Below, piece by piece: positions 24,988-37,192 of a stretch of DNA of 64,000 bases (the first letter of the stretch is position 1; each line of letters opens with the position of its first letter). Below the pieces are notes generated by a model. The model was not told the DNA's origin. It was given only the letters and a program-made list of their open reading frames with translations, and made no database searches. The position numbers and the translations under genes are program-made. The stretch is from Nyssa sinensis (Eukaryota > Streptophyta > Magnoliopsida > Cornales > Nyssaceae), in NCBI GenBank assembly GCA_008638375.1, contig CM018052.1, positions 9,409,506 to 9,473,505 of the forward strand. The letters are read 5' to 3'.

Positions 24988-25419
24988 TGACAAAAAGATA
25001 TATAAAAATTGGGTTTGAACCCGATAACCTCTTTCAATCGGGTTCGCAAAAGCGAAAGATCTTGGCTTGTGTCACAACTTTCTGACGACAAGTAGATTCC
25101 CATGGATAGAACTCTCTCATCAATAGAACGGCTGCAATACGAGTCTTCTATGTCTTTCCACAATCTAAATCCAGAGGCGTAGATGGTAGCCTCAGAAGAA
25201 TCTCAGAAAGAACTTGAGAGCTAGGAGAGTTTCACGATCACTAAAATCTCTTTCCACACTTATCCCGCAACTATATCGCAGGATAAATAGTTGCGTTGGT
25301 TCAAATCCAAAACCAACTAGATAATGATAAGATTTTTAATCTTATCACAACTCTCATTCAAACTTTGTGGATGCCCCAATGGCTATGGGTTCGGGTCCAA
25401 CCCGACCCAATATCCAACA
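24988..25419 (-). repeat. 5' LTR of minus-strand copia
   Basis: A 432-bp LTR; the minus strand starts TGTTGGATATTGGG and ends TTTTTGTCA. Its borders come from the PBS on one side and the return of LINE ORF2 on the other. Confidence 0.75.
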
Positions 25420-27407
25420 GTGATGATTCAAGAATCTAAGAGGGCCAGTTCTTTGAGATATTTCATTCAATCATTATGGCCTGGGGTGGATTTTGAGTTT
25501 ATAGAGGTTGGTGCTAATGGGAGTGTGGGTGGTTTATTACGCATTTGGAATTTTGTGGTATTTTGTATGCAGGGTGTTTATTGCAATCCTAACTTTCTTC
25601 TTATCTCAGGTATGGAGAAGCTAAGCTTATCTTGCACCATTGTGATTATTTATGCTCCAAATGATGTTGTTTAGCAAAGATGGTTATAAAAATTGCTAGG
25701 TGATCTCAAAGTTGTTTTTCTTTCTCCATAGTGCATGGGTGGGATTTTAATGAGATTAGAAGATTAGGTGAAAGGCAAGGATGTTCAAGAAGAGATAGGG
25801 GAATGAAAGACTTTAATAATTTCATTTGGGAAATAGAGGTAGTAGACTTATTAATGTTTGGTAGAAAGTATACGTAGTCAAATTCTCAAGATGAAGAAAA
25901 GTGAAGCACAATTAATAGATTTCTACTCCATCCAGAATGGTTAGAATGTGTTCTTTTAAACAATAGGGGTTATCTCATAATCTATCTAATCATTGTCCGA
26001 TTATTTTGAAAATGGATGAAAGGGACTAGGGTCCTAGGCCATTCAGATTCTTGAGTGTCTAGTTTTTACATCCTAAATTCGGAAAATCTTTGAAGGAATT
26101 TTGGGAATGATTTAGGTGGAAGGTTGGGTAAGGTATAAAATTTTTAAGAAACTTCAGGGTTTGAAAAGTAAGCTCAAGATCTAGAACACCTCAGTTTTTG
26201 GTAATATTAAAGTAAATTTCAAAAAGTGGAGGGTGATCTAGATCAGTTAGATCTGCATGTTGAAATGGGTCCTACATCTGAAGAGGAGAAAAAGTTGAGG
26301 AAGGAGTTAAAATCTCAATTTTGGCATCTAAATAGAATAGTCGAAAGGATATGGCTTCAAAATTCTAGGTCTAATTGGTCTTCGAAAGGTGATAAAAATG
26401 CCAAGTTCTTTCAATTGTTAGCTAACTATAGATAGAGAAAAAACATGTTAAATTCTGTTGAAATTGACGGGGAGGTTTTGGAGGCTCCTATGGATGTAAA
26501 AAAGGAAGTTTTTTAGCACTTTCAAAAGTTTTTCACTAAACATTGGGCTAATAAACCTGTTATTAGAGTTGATGTTTTTACGAGCAGAGTGGATGCAGTT
26601 TCAAATTCTTTGTTAGAACGTAAATTTTTTGAACAAGAAGTTTGGGATGTTATTGCTTCTTCTGATGGAAATAAGGCCATGAGGCCTGATGGCTTTACTA
26701 TTTAAGAAAGGCTCAAGGTGGATAAAACAAGAGTTTATGTTATTTATGGAAGAGTTTCATTCCAACACAAAGCTACTTAAAGGTTTGAATTCTACTTTTA
26801 TAGCCCCGATTCCTAAGTGCCCAAATCCTAAGGGATTATGTGATTATAAGTCTTGTAGGATGTGTCTGTAGGATTCTGTCAAAGGTGTTGGCTTAGAGGC
26901 TGAATGTAGTTATTCCAAAGTTAATTGGAGAGATGTAGACAACTTCTGTTGAGGGTAAAAGTATTCATGATAGAGTCCTTATAGGTAATGAAGTTGTTGA
27001 TGAATGAAAAAGAAGAAGAAGAAAAAGGGGTTGGTTTTGAAGCTAGACTATGAAAAGGCATATGATAACTTGAATTGGAATTACTTGTTCTCTATGCTTG
27101 GTAATTTTGGTTTTGGGGAAAAGTGAAAGGCATGGATTGGGGAGTGTGTTACATCGGCCTCCTTGTCCATTTTAGTGAATGGTTCAATGTTATAGGAATT
27201 TAAAATGTAAGAAGGAATTATGCAAGGCAATGCCCTCTCCCCCTTTCTATTTACCATAGCTGCTGAAGGTCTGAATGTTTTATTTAGAAGAGCAAAGGAG
27301 TTGGGACTAATAAATAAAGTATCATTTGGTCATAATGGTGTAAACATCTCGCATCTCCAATTTGCAGATTACATAGTAATCTTCTGTAACGCAAATTGGG
27401 AAGAGGG
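25420..27407 (+). pseudogene. LINE ORF2: endonuclease and reverse transcriptase, heavily mutated
   Basis: Plant L1 ORF2 in pieces. Endonuclease parts are QESKRASSLRYFIQSLW, GSVGGLLRIWN, a GDFNEI-like region at about 25740-25760 (DFNEIRRLGERQG) and STINRFLLHPEW. RT parts are NWSSKGDKNAKFFQLLAN (26350-26430), KLDYEKAYDNLNWNYL (27040-27085), GNALSPFLFTIAAEGLN (27223-27273) and HLQFADYIVIFC (27352-27387). The catalytic FADD reads FADY, so the RT is dead. At least five stops stand at expected Trp codons (for example 25875, 25902, 26027, 26060, 26108). The 3' part is replaced by LTR fragment L4 at 27408. Confidence 0.9.
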
Positions 27408-28195
27408 TGTCACATCCCAAACCCCACTTACGCGGATGTCGAGGACGTGATGCCAGTCAGCCGCCACGCAACTAACCGAAGGCAATTTCTAAACTTTCCA
27501 ATGAATTGCACTCAGACTGTAGGGTCAGATGCAGCGGAATTTAAAACTTTTTTTTTTTTTTTTGTCAAGGGAATGCAACTCATGTATTCACCGTAAGGTT
27601 ATGTACCACAGAGCCAGTCTAAAATCCAACAGCTAACAATTCTAACCTCAGAGCATATCTATAATCTAACAAATAACAACAGAACAGAACTATAATCTCT
27701 AGAGTACCGTTTAAATCCATGAGCCATCTCTATATCTAGTACATATCAGTCAAGACAGTCGTATTACATCACTCACCTGATTAAACAGATTCAATCCTCA
27801 ATAATCCAGTCTCCACAAATCAGTGCCATCAGATCCAATAGATATCATTCCTGAAAAATGTTAGGGAATGGGGTGAGCTTCGAAAAGCCCAATGAGTAAC
27901 ACAGGTTCCCTGTCAAGGGTTTCAAATCCACTTCTTGTTTACAAAGCATAAGGGTAGTTCAGTTGTTTCTGAAATAGCAGTTTTATAAATCTACTTTAAA
28001 TGTAGTTTCAGTAGAATAAAGCAGGACTGAACAAAATAAAACAACAGATCTGAACAGACAGAACATAACAAACCATATCAAGTATAACCGTACAGAACAG
28101 AACACAACAGGTCAGGACGGAGCAGAACCGAGCAGAGCAGGACATAACAAATCAGAATAGGATGAAGCAAAGCACAACAAATCAAAACAGAATAC
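27408..28195 (-). mobile_element. Truncated LTR fragment L4 (Tekay-type, subfamily 2)
   Basis: Starts TGTCACATCCCAAACCCC like L1 and follows L1 to about 28195, including the conserved 3' splice site (acceptor complement at 27851-27853, then AATGTTAGGGAATGGGGTGA) and GCCCAATGAGTAACACAGG. Homology then stops within a CAGAA/ACAAA-rich stretch. It lies inside LINE ORF2. The missing 3 kb and the lack of a second TSD suggest a deletion joined it to the NAC-like fragment. Confidence 0.8.
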
Positions 28196-28249
28196 TGTGT
28201 TTACATCACTCCTTCCCTCTCATTTCCTTTCAAGTATCAGTGATATAAA

Positions 28250-28470
28250 AAAAAATAGACGACTGTAAAGTCTTGCATATCGCCACTTGCGGTCACTCCA
28301 CCAACTTGATCGGTATGAAGAAGACACTGGTTTTCCATAAAGGCTATGCTCTGAAGGGAAAGCGCACAAACTGGATCATGCACGAATTTCGCGCCATTGA
28401 AAAAGATTGCGACGATGCCACTAGGCAAGGTGTTGTTTCTACCATGAACCCAATTTATGGATTGCAATGA
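28250..28470 (+). pseudogene. NAC-domain fragment (host transcription factor remnant)
   Basis: The open frame contains [20 protein letters not shown] followed by [12 protein letters not shown], the conserved D subdomain of plant NAC transcription factors, which forms part of the DNA-binding fold. The usual GRAPKG reads GYALKG. Only this part is present: upstream subdomains A-C are missing and the frame ends at 28468 soon after MNPIYGLQ. The pyrimidine-rich stretch with CAAG just upstream (28208-28234) could be a relic intron end. It sits between the LTR fragment L4 and anonymous sequence, so it is a pseudogene piece or an exon of a disrupted gene. Confidence 0.8.
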
Positions 28471-29113
28471 TCTGCTTGCATGGATAATAATTTTTTTAAC
28501 ATTGTATTAATGTTATTGTCTTTGTTCCTACTTGTTTGGATATTTCTCTTATTAGCCCATTGAGCCACACTGATATTAGCTTTCATATTAGATCAGTTAA
28601 AGCATTTAACCATCATAATTTAGCATATCTCTTTGTTAATTCGCCAGGGTCATTTCGGAGAGTCATTGTTTTCTTTAATCATCGGAGAGTAGACTACAAG
28701 AAACAATGCTGATTATTGAATTTTTTGTTTTTGATTTTCTGAAATTACTTTTTTTTTTTAATTTCTAGAATTTTTTTAAAAAAATCTATTTGTTTTGTCT
28801 ATGGTGTGTTGGGTTGCTTCATACTGCTTTAAAATATGATTTGAAGGTGGCCTTATTGTTCCAAGTGTTTAAGTTGATATTGAGTGCTCTCGAGGGAAGA
28901 GGGCCAGTGAGACCATCCTTGTCTGTAGTCCATAAGGTGAGTTTTTGATCTGTGTTGTTTTTAGTTCTTAGTTTTCTTTGCTTGATTGTGGATTGGTGCT
29001 TATATCATTATCGTGTTGTGTTTCAGTTCTTTCAATTGTGGTGGTATATTGTTTTGAGCTCAAATGATTATCCCTATATGTTCTTAGTTATTCAATTCGA
29101 GGTCTACTAGGTT
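28471..29113 (+). other. Anonymous AT-rich sequence
   Basis: No domain, LTR border or RNA gene is recognisable. A donor-like AAG|GTGAG at about 28935 ends a short open stretch and could be a remnant of the NAC gene, but nothing supports it further. Confidence 0.3.
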
Positions 29114-29675
29114 TGTTAGGATTTCTTTTATTGGCTATTTGTTTTCTTATTTGGTTATTTGGTACTCATAAATTATCATTTGGCTATTTTAGACATTAGG
29201 TCATGCGAACCCGAGTTCATTTGGCTTCCATAAGATTTGTGTGGATCATGATAATTATGATAAGAGTTTGTATGTGGTTAAAACTCTTATCCGACTTAGA
29301 TATTATCACGCAAATCTTGTGGTTATCCCATGAGTTATGGTCATAGGATATGAACATATATGCATTGGTTAAGCGTAATGAGTTCATCCATCTGCAGTCT
29401 TCCAAATGATCACATAAGGTTTTGGGTAACGCTCTCTTTGAGATTCTTCTTGGGTAACCATCATAGTGCCCTTGGTCTTGGATCGTGAAAATATATAGGT
29501 GACTCGATATTGTAGCTGACCTATTTGACGAAGATCTCTTGTAGCATTTCAAGAATCTTCGTGGTGTTCCAAGAAAGCTCGTAATACAAGCTGCCTCTTC
29601 CGTTTTTGCTGTTCTTGATCAAAATAGGTAATCAGGTTAACACCCATTTGTGTTGTTTATTATGCATTTCCTTCA
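29114..29675 (+). repeat. 5' LTR of plus-strand copia (left border approximate)
   Basis: The right border is fixed by the adjoining PBS (...CCTTCA|TTGGTATCAGAGCC). The left border is a guess at TGTTAGGATTTC; another start further right is possible. The element's coding part is not in the window. Confidence 0.5.
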
Positions 29676-29689
29676 TTGGTATCAGAGCC
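29676..29689 (+). promoter_or_regulatory. Primer-binding site of plus-strand copia
   Basis: TTGGTATCAGAGCC is a perfect initiator tRNA-Met complement, directly after the LTR end CA. Confidence 0.88.
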
Positions 29690-30380
29690 ATAGGCTTGTG
29701 TTCGCTAATATATGTGTTGTATGCATGTATAATAGCTAATATATGTATTTATGCATGTATATTTATTAAGAGAGAAAATCATACATTAAACCCACACGGC
29801 TGATTTTCAAAAAATCATTATAAGAACACCTTTTGAACAATCCGCCATGGTGGTTGTGTTATTTAGAAACCTAGTAGATAGCTCTTAAACCTTCATGACG
29901 ATCTACCGACGGATCTATGAGAGATCTAAGTTTAAAGTTCTGATTTTTTTAAGAAAACACAATTGTAATATGAATCTTTGGGTTTTAATACGATTTATAA
30001 AACCTTAATTATTGTGCATAAAATTTATATCGATATGTTCCTTGTTCCAAAAGCTTTCCAACAATATATGGTACACAATATTTCGTTGAAAAATGAATGA
30101 GATATAAGGTCCTAAAGTTTGACAACAGTCATAGAGAAGATGAATTGTAAAGGAATGCAAACCCCACTCTCGGTGAGGCACGTGGGAACATGTGCATCAT
30201 TTTCCGAGGCTTATTTTTGACACCTCCAAAGAATGGGCCTCACTCACTGAATTTGTGACCATGTGATATATTTTTTAGAATTTTTCGCTTCTAAAAATTA
30301 GTTTAAATTAATTTTTATCATGAAAAAATGTTAAAAATATGTTTAAATGCTTTTTCAAAAATACCAGAGAGCTATATTTG
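29690..30380 (+). other. Leader of plus-strand copia, inverted relative to 24181-24900
   Basis: Non-coding leader similar over several hundred bases to the reverse complement of the other copia leader. Both contain versions of GAAGATGAATTGTAAAGGAATG, the GTGCATCAT segment and TGGGCCTCACT. It is cut at 30380 by LTR L5. Confidence 0.75.
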
Positions 30381-31207
30381 TGTCACGACCCGGAACCCGA
30401 CCTAGGCGGATTAAGGATTCGTGATCGGCCACCGAGGCCTTTTTCAATAATCATAATACTTTTCTCATTTTCATTTAATCAAACGTAGTGGAATAAAATT
30501 CTTTTTTTTTTCTTCTTCACATCCACAAAATAAGCTACATAACTTAATCATTCAATTTAAATATTATCATTGAAGATCATAGCTTCTAAGTCAAAGTGTA
30601 GCATAACGTTACATAACTTAATACACAAAATCCAAAATGTCTAGTCTATCTTCGGTCAAAGACTTATCAAAAAGAACTCGCTTCATCCCTTAAGCACTTA
30701 TCCTGCATCACCTAAAAGCAAGTTTGTCTAGTCCTTACCTGAAAAATGTTAGGGGAATGGGGTGAGCTTCAACAAGCCCAGTGAGTAATTCCATAACATG
30801 CCAAGGGTTTCAAAACTATTATGTAGTATAGTTTGAAATGTCTATACTCATATGGAATTCAAGTATATCATATCAAGTACATCATATTAGATAATAGTAT
30901 CAAAGTCATTTTCAATAAATCTCAGTTCAATGACATTCGTAAATCAAAATCGATAACACAGCACAATCAAAATAATGATCCAAAACATAGTTTGATAATG
31001 ATGATTAGCATTATAATTCAAACATGGTTCAAAGTCGTTTTCAATAACAATAGTCATAGTTCAAAATCAGCATCATAGTTCAATAACAATTCCATAGTTT
31101 GATAATCAAAATCGTAGTTCAATAGTTCTTAGTTCCAAGATTCAAAGTTCAATCATAGTTCACATTCAATATTCAAAAAAGTTCAAATCATTAAAAATTA
31201 CTCTTCT

Positions 31208-31361
31208 ATGGCCAACAAATTAGAACCTCGCTGACTGAGATCAAATTCAATAATACCACCAAGATACCCCGTGGTTAGGGTTCAATGGCCAGCAAATTAG
31301 AACCTTGCTAACTGAGATCAAATTCAACAATACCACCAATATATCCCGTGGTTAGGGTTCA
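31208..31361 (+). repeat. Tandem duplication in L5, 77-bp period
   Basis: Two copies starting ATGGCCA(A/G)CAAATTAG at 31208 and 31285, each containing ACTGAGATCAAATTCAA and CCGTGGTTAGGGTTCA. Confidence 0.9.
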
Positions 31362-32596
31362 ATAAGGTCACAACTTATTCAATAATGACCAATCGTAGAA
31401 GGACCAATCATAAAAGGGTGTATCATTCAAAACATCAAAATCATATCCAAAATCAATAACATCAATAACAATCTCAATTATTCAAATAAGAGTTCCATAT
31501 TTAGCCTTTAGTCAAACAACTTAGAGATTGGTAAGAAAAACTATATAGTGTCATGAGTATTTTACAGAATATGTTCTTGAATTAGAGGGAAGACAGTATG
31601 GATATCAATAGGTTATTTAAAACATATATTAGGTACAATGTATTTGCTATCAAGCTATAAGGAATTGGTAATATCAATAAGTTATTCAAATTGATATCAA
31701 ATAGAAGAAGTCTATTTTCAAATAGTAACAGAGTTTGATATTTATATCTATAATGAAAATCCACCTCAACATGGTATGAAAATACTCACCTAAGGTCCCA
31801 AAAGCTAATCCAAAAATCCTTCTTTAATGAGGGTCCCTATAATCACAATTCAAGATCTTGTTACTTTCTTGTTCAAAGTGTCACATAATTTAACTGTTAA
31901 TTTAAAGCCCTCTCTATTCCAATTACCCTCTCCCTATAGCTTCATTATATCTTAGGAAAGCGTTGGTCTTTTTTTTTGTTTGTCACCGGGTCTTATTTTC
32001 CCCACAAGAATGTCACCGTTAAGTTCAAAGTGTCAAAGATAATTGGTTTAAGTTTTTCTAGATCTAAATTTGCGTATCTGTAGTTTCTTTTAAGCCAAGG
32101 GCATTTTTTGTGATTTTATGTTTTTACGTGTCATATTTTTTGGTATTTCGTTTGCCAAAATGGACTTTACCGTTGAGTCTGGATTGCCCAACATAGTCAA
32201 GATAGACTACCTTTTATATTCAATTGGCCCCGAGTATCATTAGGGGTAAAATGGTAATTTTACATTTCACGTGTCTTAATTTTTGAGACTTAATTTCACA
32301 AATCGGACTCCGTCGTTGAGTCCGGAATGCCCAAAAACATTGGGTTACACTATTCTTTTATTTTATTTGGACTTCGTTTGACTAAATTTGGCTTAGGGGT
32401 GTTTTGACAATTTTTCTAATTTAAAAAGGGTTTAAAATTAATTTTTTGGGTAACTTTATAATTAACCAAAAGTTGGGGGGTCAAAATGAAATTTTAGAAA
32501 ACTTTATAATCAACTAACCGGTTCAACCCCTATTAAATTGAACCGGTTTAGTTGGGTTAAAAACCAAACAGTCTGATTTGGTTTGACGCATCATGC

Positions 32597-32615
32597 TGAC
32601 GTCAGGATGATGTCA
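32597..32615 (-). promoter_or_regulatory. Paired TGACGTCA-like motif in L5
   Basis: TGACGTCA (32597-32604) and TGATGTCA (32608-32615), an 11-bp period. The second box has one CpG-type transition. Confidence 0.5.
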
Positions 32616-33710
32616 GTGCATTAATTTTTTTTTCTTTTTCCCAGTTCAATACGCGTCCCACTTATCCGGATCCATTTTGTAACAATCGGACCAACCCGAA
32701 CCCAGATCCAAACCCAACCCAAACAGGGTCGTCTTCCCCATCGCGATAGCCACTGTTCATCCGAAACCCTAGAAATTTTTCTTCCTATTTTGTGAGTTTT
32801 AAGGCTTTATTTTTCTCTGTTTTCAGTTTGGTTCTTCATTAAGGAGTCGAACTAAGGTTTTGGCATTGGTTTTTGTGGATTATGATGGATCAAATATGGG
32901 TTTTGAATGGTTATGCTCGGTTTGGATAATAGGCTGGTTCATGACTGTTCCTTACTAAAAATCAACGAGGTTGGGCTTGTTGTAACCGTATCATCGTGGG
33001 GTTTCATATTCCATTCAAAAAAAAGGTTGGAGCTCAAATGGTGAGATTAATTTGGGTGGCCGTGACCTGTGAGTTTACTTTTCTCTCTCATCTTTGACCC
33101 AATCGATCTTATATTTATAGATTTGGGTTCCTCATAGCCTCTAGTTTAATCCCTAACCTACCAAAACTCATTTAGTTTTGGTCAATACAGACCTGTTCCT
33201 TGAGGCCTATCAATGGTGGTCTGAGGTTTACATGTGGGGTTTTGGGGTCTTTCAGACCAGGTTTGTGCTCTAAAGGTATTGTAAATTAGCAATGAATGGT
33301 AAGCAAGCATGGTACATTGTCAAAACATAAAACTACTACAAAAATCTTAGAGATAGAAAGTTTGGCTTTGAGTTTTTCTTACCTGCACAGTGGCTCCACC
33401 CTTTTCTTGTTTGATCTTCAAGCTCTCTAGGTCACCTCTTATTCTTGCTTCCTTCTTTGCATGTAGGTACACCTCCCTTTTCTTCTTCCACTCTCTCTCT
33501 TTCTCTCTCTACCCAAACCCTACACACTTTCACTCATGTGATTGTTCAGCCATGCACACAACACACACCACATAAAGGTGGTTATCCTATATTGAGGAAG
33601 ACACGGGTTAAGTAGACTATGATTGGATTTGAGTTGCATAAAGATTTCCTTGAGGGACTTCTTGTTTTGTCTTGAGAAATCTATAAGAAATCTTGTTAGC
33701 ATAGTCCTAA

Positions 33711-36700
33711 TGTCACGGCCCTAAACCCCACCCTACGTGAATGTCGAGGACGTGATGCCAGTTAGTCGCCTCGCTGGTTTGCCGACCAATAATGCGACCA
33801 ACCAAAGGCAAACTTCTGAACTTATCAATGAATTTCATTCCAAATGTAGGGTCAGAACAGCGAAATTTAAAACCTTTTTCATATCGGGAATGCAACTCCT
33901 TTACAAATACCATAGAGGTATGTACCACAGAGCAAGTCTAAAACCAAATAACTAATAACTCTAACCACAGAGCACTTCTATAATCAGACATATAACACAG
34001 GGCATATCTAATCTCTCTAGAGTGCCATTACCATGAGCCATGTCTCAATATATCTAGTGCATATCAATCACATCAATTAAATCATGTCACTCACTTGAAT
34101 AACCAGATTCAATCCACAAGAATCCAAGTCTCCCCAAACCAGTGCCATAAGGTCCTTTACTTGGAATGCCACTCGGCCTATCCATGTCACATCATAGTGC
34201 CTTCTAATCCAATGGACATAAATCCTGAAAAATGTTAGGATAATGGGGTGAGCTTAAATAAGCCGAGTGAGTAACACAAGTTCCCTATCATGGGTTTTAA
34301 AAACCAATTCTTGCTTACAAAGCACATAGAGGGTTTAGTTATTTCTGAAATAATAGTTTTATAAATTCACTTAATGCAGTTGAGTAGAATTAAATAGGAC
34401 TGAACTAAATGGAACAACATATTAGAATAGACAAAACAGTGCAGAGTGCCAGTATATAAATCGGAGCATAGGCAAATAAATCAATAATAGAACAAGTCAG
34501 TATTGAGCGGAACAAAACAAAATCATGCCACGTGTATTGCAGTACAAAAGGGTATACATTTGAGTATATGCATTTAAATAGTATGGCACATAAACGGTAC
34601 AGTGTATGAAGATACAATATCTAGACAATGTAACTTATACACCAAGTCAGAACTCCCAAGTTACTCACAAACTGTTCGCTTATCTCCTTGTACAGATAAT
34701 CTGATAACCTCCATATATGTTAGGCACCTCCATGCATTCCCTGAATAACCATCATCAATTACAGACAAATCAGAATTCATCCATTCACGTCTTATTCATC
34801 ATCTTAGGCATCTATCGGATTACCTAAGATAGCCTAATAGCCTATTACCCTTTCATTGGGTTTCATCTAAGGCTATTACATTCTTTAATTAGGCTTAGTA
34901 GTTATCAGGATTATAATCTAAGTCATCTAGACTTCAATCGTTATCACTTGAATACTTATTTAACCTTAGGGGAAAAATGGTAATTTCTTCATTCTTTTCC
35001 CGGACCCTGTTGTGGTCCTCAGAATAGTCCGCGTATCTTAAATATAAAGTTCTAAGTCTTTTGGACTCAAATCATTATCAGTTAAGTACTTATTTAACCT
35101 TAATGGCAAAATGGTAATTTTACCATTCTTGTCCCTAACCCTGTCGTGGTACTCAGAATATCCCATATATCTTATATATAAATTTTTAAGTCTTTTGGAC
35201 TTCATTTGGTATCTGTTTTTGATCATCAGGACATATCAGTCATTTTCTATTTTACACTTTGCCTGTTTTGAAATCTTATTTGGCCCTTCAATGTTCATAA
35301 TTATGCTTATGACAATTTATTGGATCAGATCGGCCTTTATTCGGCCTCTACTTTGCGCTTACCATGCTCAAGGGCATTTTGGTCATTTTACATTTCATGA
35401 AATTCTGACCCCAATTCGTTATTTAACCATGTGTACAATTTCACGAGTATCTGGGCTTCTATTGGTATCAATTTCATCCTATTTGGACTTCGTATAGCAT
35501 CAGGGGCATTTTGATAATTTTACACTTTCACGCGTCACATTTTTCGGTACTTTGTTTGCTAGTACGGACTCCACCGTCGAGTCTAAAGTGCCCAATATAA
35601 TTAAAACGGACTATCTTTTATTTTTATTTGGCCCTAGGTATCATTAGGGGCAATACAATCATTTACCATTTGAGTATCTATATTTTTTGGGACTTGATTT
35701 CACAAATCGGACTCCACCGTTGAGTCCAGAATGCCCAAAATAGTAGAAATACACTATTTATTTATTTATTTTGGACTTCAATTGACCTATTAAATGTCCA
35801 AGGGTAAAATGGTCATTTTACCCAATTAATAAAATAATTAAATAAATTATTTTATTCATTATTTATTTTTTAGGGGCTCATATGCATTAATTTTTCAGAA
35901 GCTAGGCCAGAATATAAATATTCAGAACTGTTGGGGTCAAAATGCAATTCAGGAAAATACTAGTTTAATTTCTTTTCAATTAAGCCCTTGAACCGTTGGG
36001 TTTACTCGGTTAAACCCTAGACCGGACTAGAATTCTTATGAACCAGCCGGTTCAGTTCATCCTCACTGAACCGGAATAACATATCCCTGTTATTCCAATT
36101 TGGCCCCTTATCCGTGTTTCAGTTATCCCTAATTCCCATTTTAATTTATAATTCGTGTTACCAAACAGACCCGTTTTGGTTTTAAATTTTAAAACCTTTA
36201 AACGCAAAACGGTGCTATCCTACTTAAATCGTTTATGAGATAGGTCGGGTCCCGACCCGAACCCGAAACCGACCCGAACCGATCCAATCACTGTTCACCT
36301 TCTTCCCCAACTCACCCATTATGTTGCCCTAATTTCTAGTTTTCATTTTTTTTCTATTTTCGTGGGTTTTCCAACACCGATTCCCTCTGCTCTTCATTCC
36401 AAATCATTTCTGGGAGCCTAAGGATCATTTTGGCATTTGTTTGGAGCATTAGATCGAGCTCAAACGTTTGGCCTGGGATTGAATAACCGAACCTGCAACT
36501 AGCTCGTAAATCCCCATTTCATCACTAAAACTCGCGTGGTTTGGCTCAAAATGACCCTCAGTCCATTGGCTTCCAAGCCACATTCCAAGAATCAGTTTTG
36601 GGGCTCGATTTCAAGGAACTCGTTTCTCAAGCCGCGACTGTAAATGGGATTTTCTTGCCTATCTCTTGACCATTTGAAATGATTCCAACGGATTTGGAAT

Positions 36701-37192
36701 CCTGGGAGGGTCTTGTTTCAGTCCCAAATGAAACAGTGGTGTTCTGCTTCGATCGGTTCAGACCCAACTCTAAGGTGGTCATCCATGGAGGTTGGATGTG
36801 CAGTGCACTAATTTGGATCATTTAGGGTCCAAGTTTGTTCCTATTTCTTACCCTCAACCCTTCAGTTACATGCATGTTCTCATAATGCTCTAAAACAGTA
36901 TGTGTAATGGGAAATTTTTAGAGAGAGAAAAATGTATTTTGGTTGTAGGGTTTCTTGTGTGTTTATGGTCCAAATTTCGTGCCCTATTTCAAGTTCACAT
37001 ACTTCAATATCATGCATGCAACACCAAAAAATCTCAAAACTGTTTGTGCATGAAGAAATATTTAGAGAGAGAAATCTTTGGGTTTGTTCTATACCTTCAA
37101 ACAGCGTTTCTCTTACATTTTGTTCTGCTCCTTTGGGTTCCTTTAGAGATCAGCCTCGACCTTGATAACTGGTTAAAAAGTGCATATTTATT
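33711..37192 (-). mobile_element. LTR L6 (Tekay-type, subfamily 2), left part
   Basis: Starts TGTCACGGCCCTAAACCCCACC and follows L1 (GATGCCAGTTAGTCGCC). It contains the conserved splice site at 34225-34227, GTTCGCTTATCTCC, and two GGACTC/GAGTCC stem-loops at about 35565 and 35705. At about 34911-34930 it preserves the site into which L2 inserted in L1. The end (GTGTTACA and a CCTAA duplicate) is not found before about 37190, where Athila-like LTR sequence begins, so its remainder is probably beyond the window. Confidence 0.75.

Larger units (their letters stand above)
20406..25419 (-). mobile_element. Truncated copia element, minus strand
   Basis: The order on the minus strand is LTR (25419-24988), PBS, a 1.8-kb leader, gag, protease, integrase and part of RT. 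The RT ends abruptly after AHMDLELF at about 20408, before the catalytic YVDD region, so the 3' half and 3' LTR are missing. The right border (TATCCAACA|GTGAT) abuts LINE ORF2. The leader is homologous, in inverted orientation, to the leader at 29690-30380. Confidence 0.88.
30381..33710 (-). mobile_element. LTR L5 (Tekay-type, subfamily 4), left part
   Basis: Starts TGTCACGACCCGGAACCCG. It carries the family landmarks in order: the conserved 3' splice site at 30739-30741, a GGACTC/GAGTCC stem-loop at about 32305, a TGACGTCA/TGATGTCA pair at 32597-32615, and CCGGTTCA-rich sequence. The small LTR gene is not present where it would be expected (31900-32100). LTR L6 begins at 33711, and the remainder of L5 should lie beyond the window. 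The candidate target-site pentamer ATTTG (30376-30380) cannot be checked. Confidence 0.75.

Noticed and set aside
28855..28940. A possible exon ending in AAG|GTGAG downstream of the NAC fragment
   Set aside because: The open stretch is short and does not resemble NAC C-terminal sequence; a donor alone is weak evidence.
29217..29552. A 111-codon minus-strand ORF within the copia LTR
   Set aside because: It lies antisense in an LTR, has no recognisable motif and no counterpart in the other copia LTR.
31208..31361. The 77-bp duplication as a centromeric or other satellite
   Set aside because: Only two copies, confined to L5.
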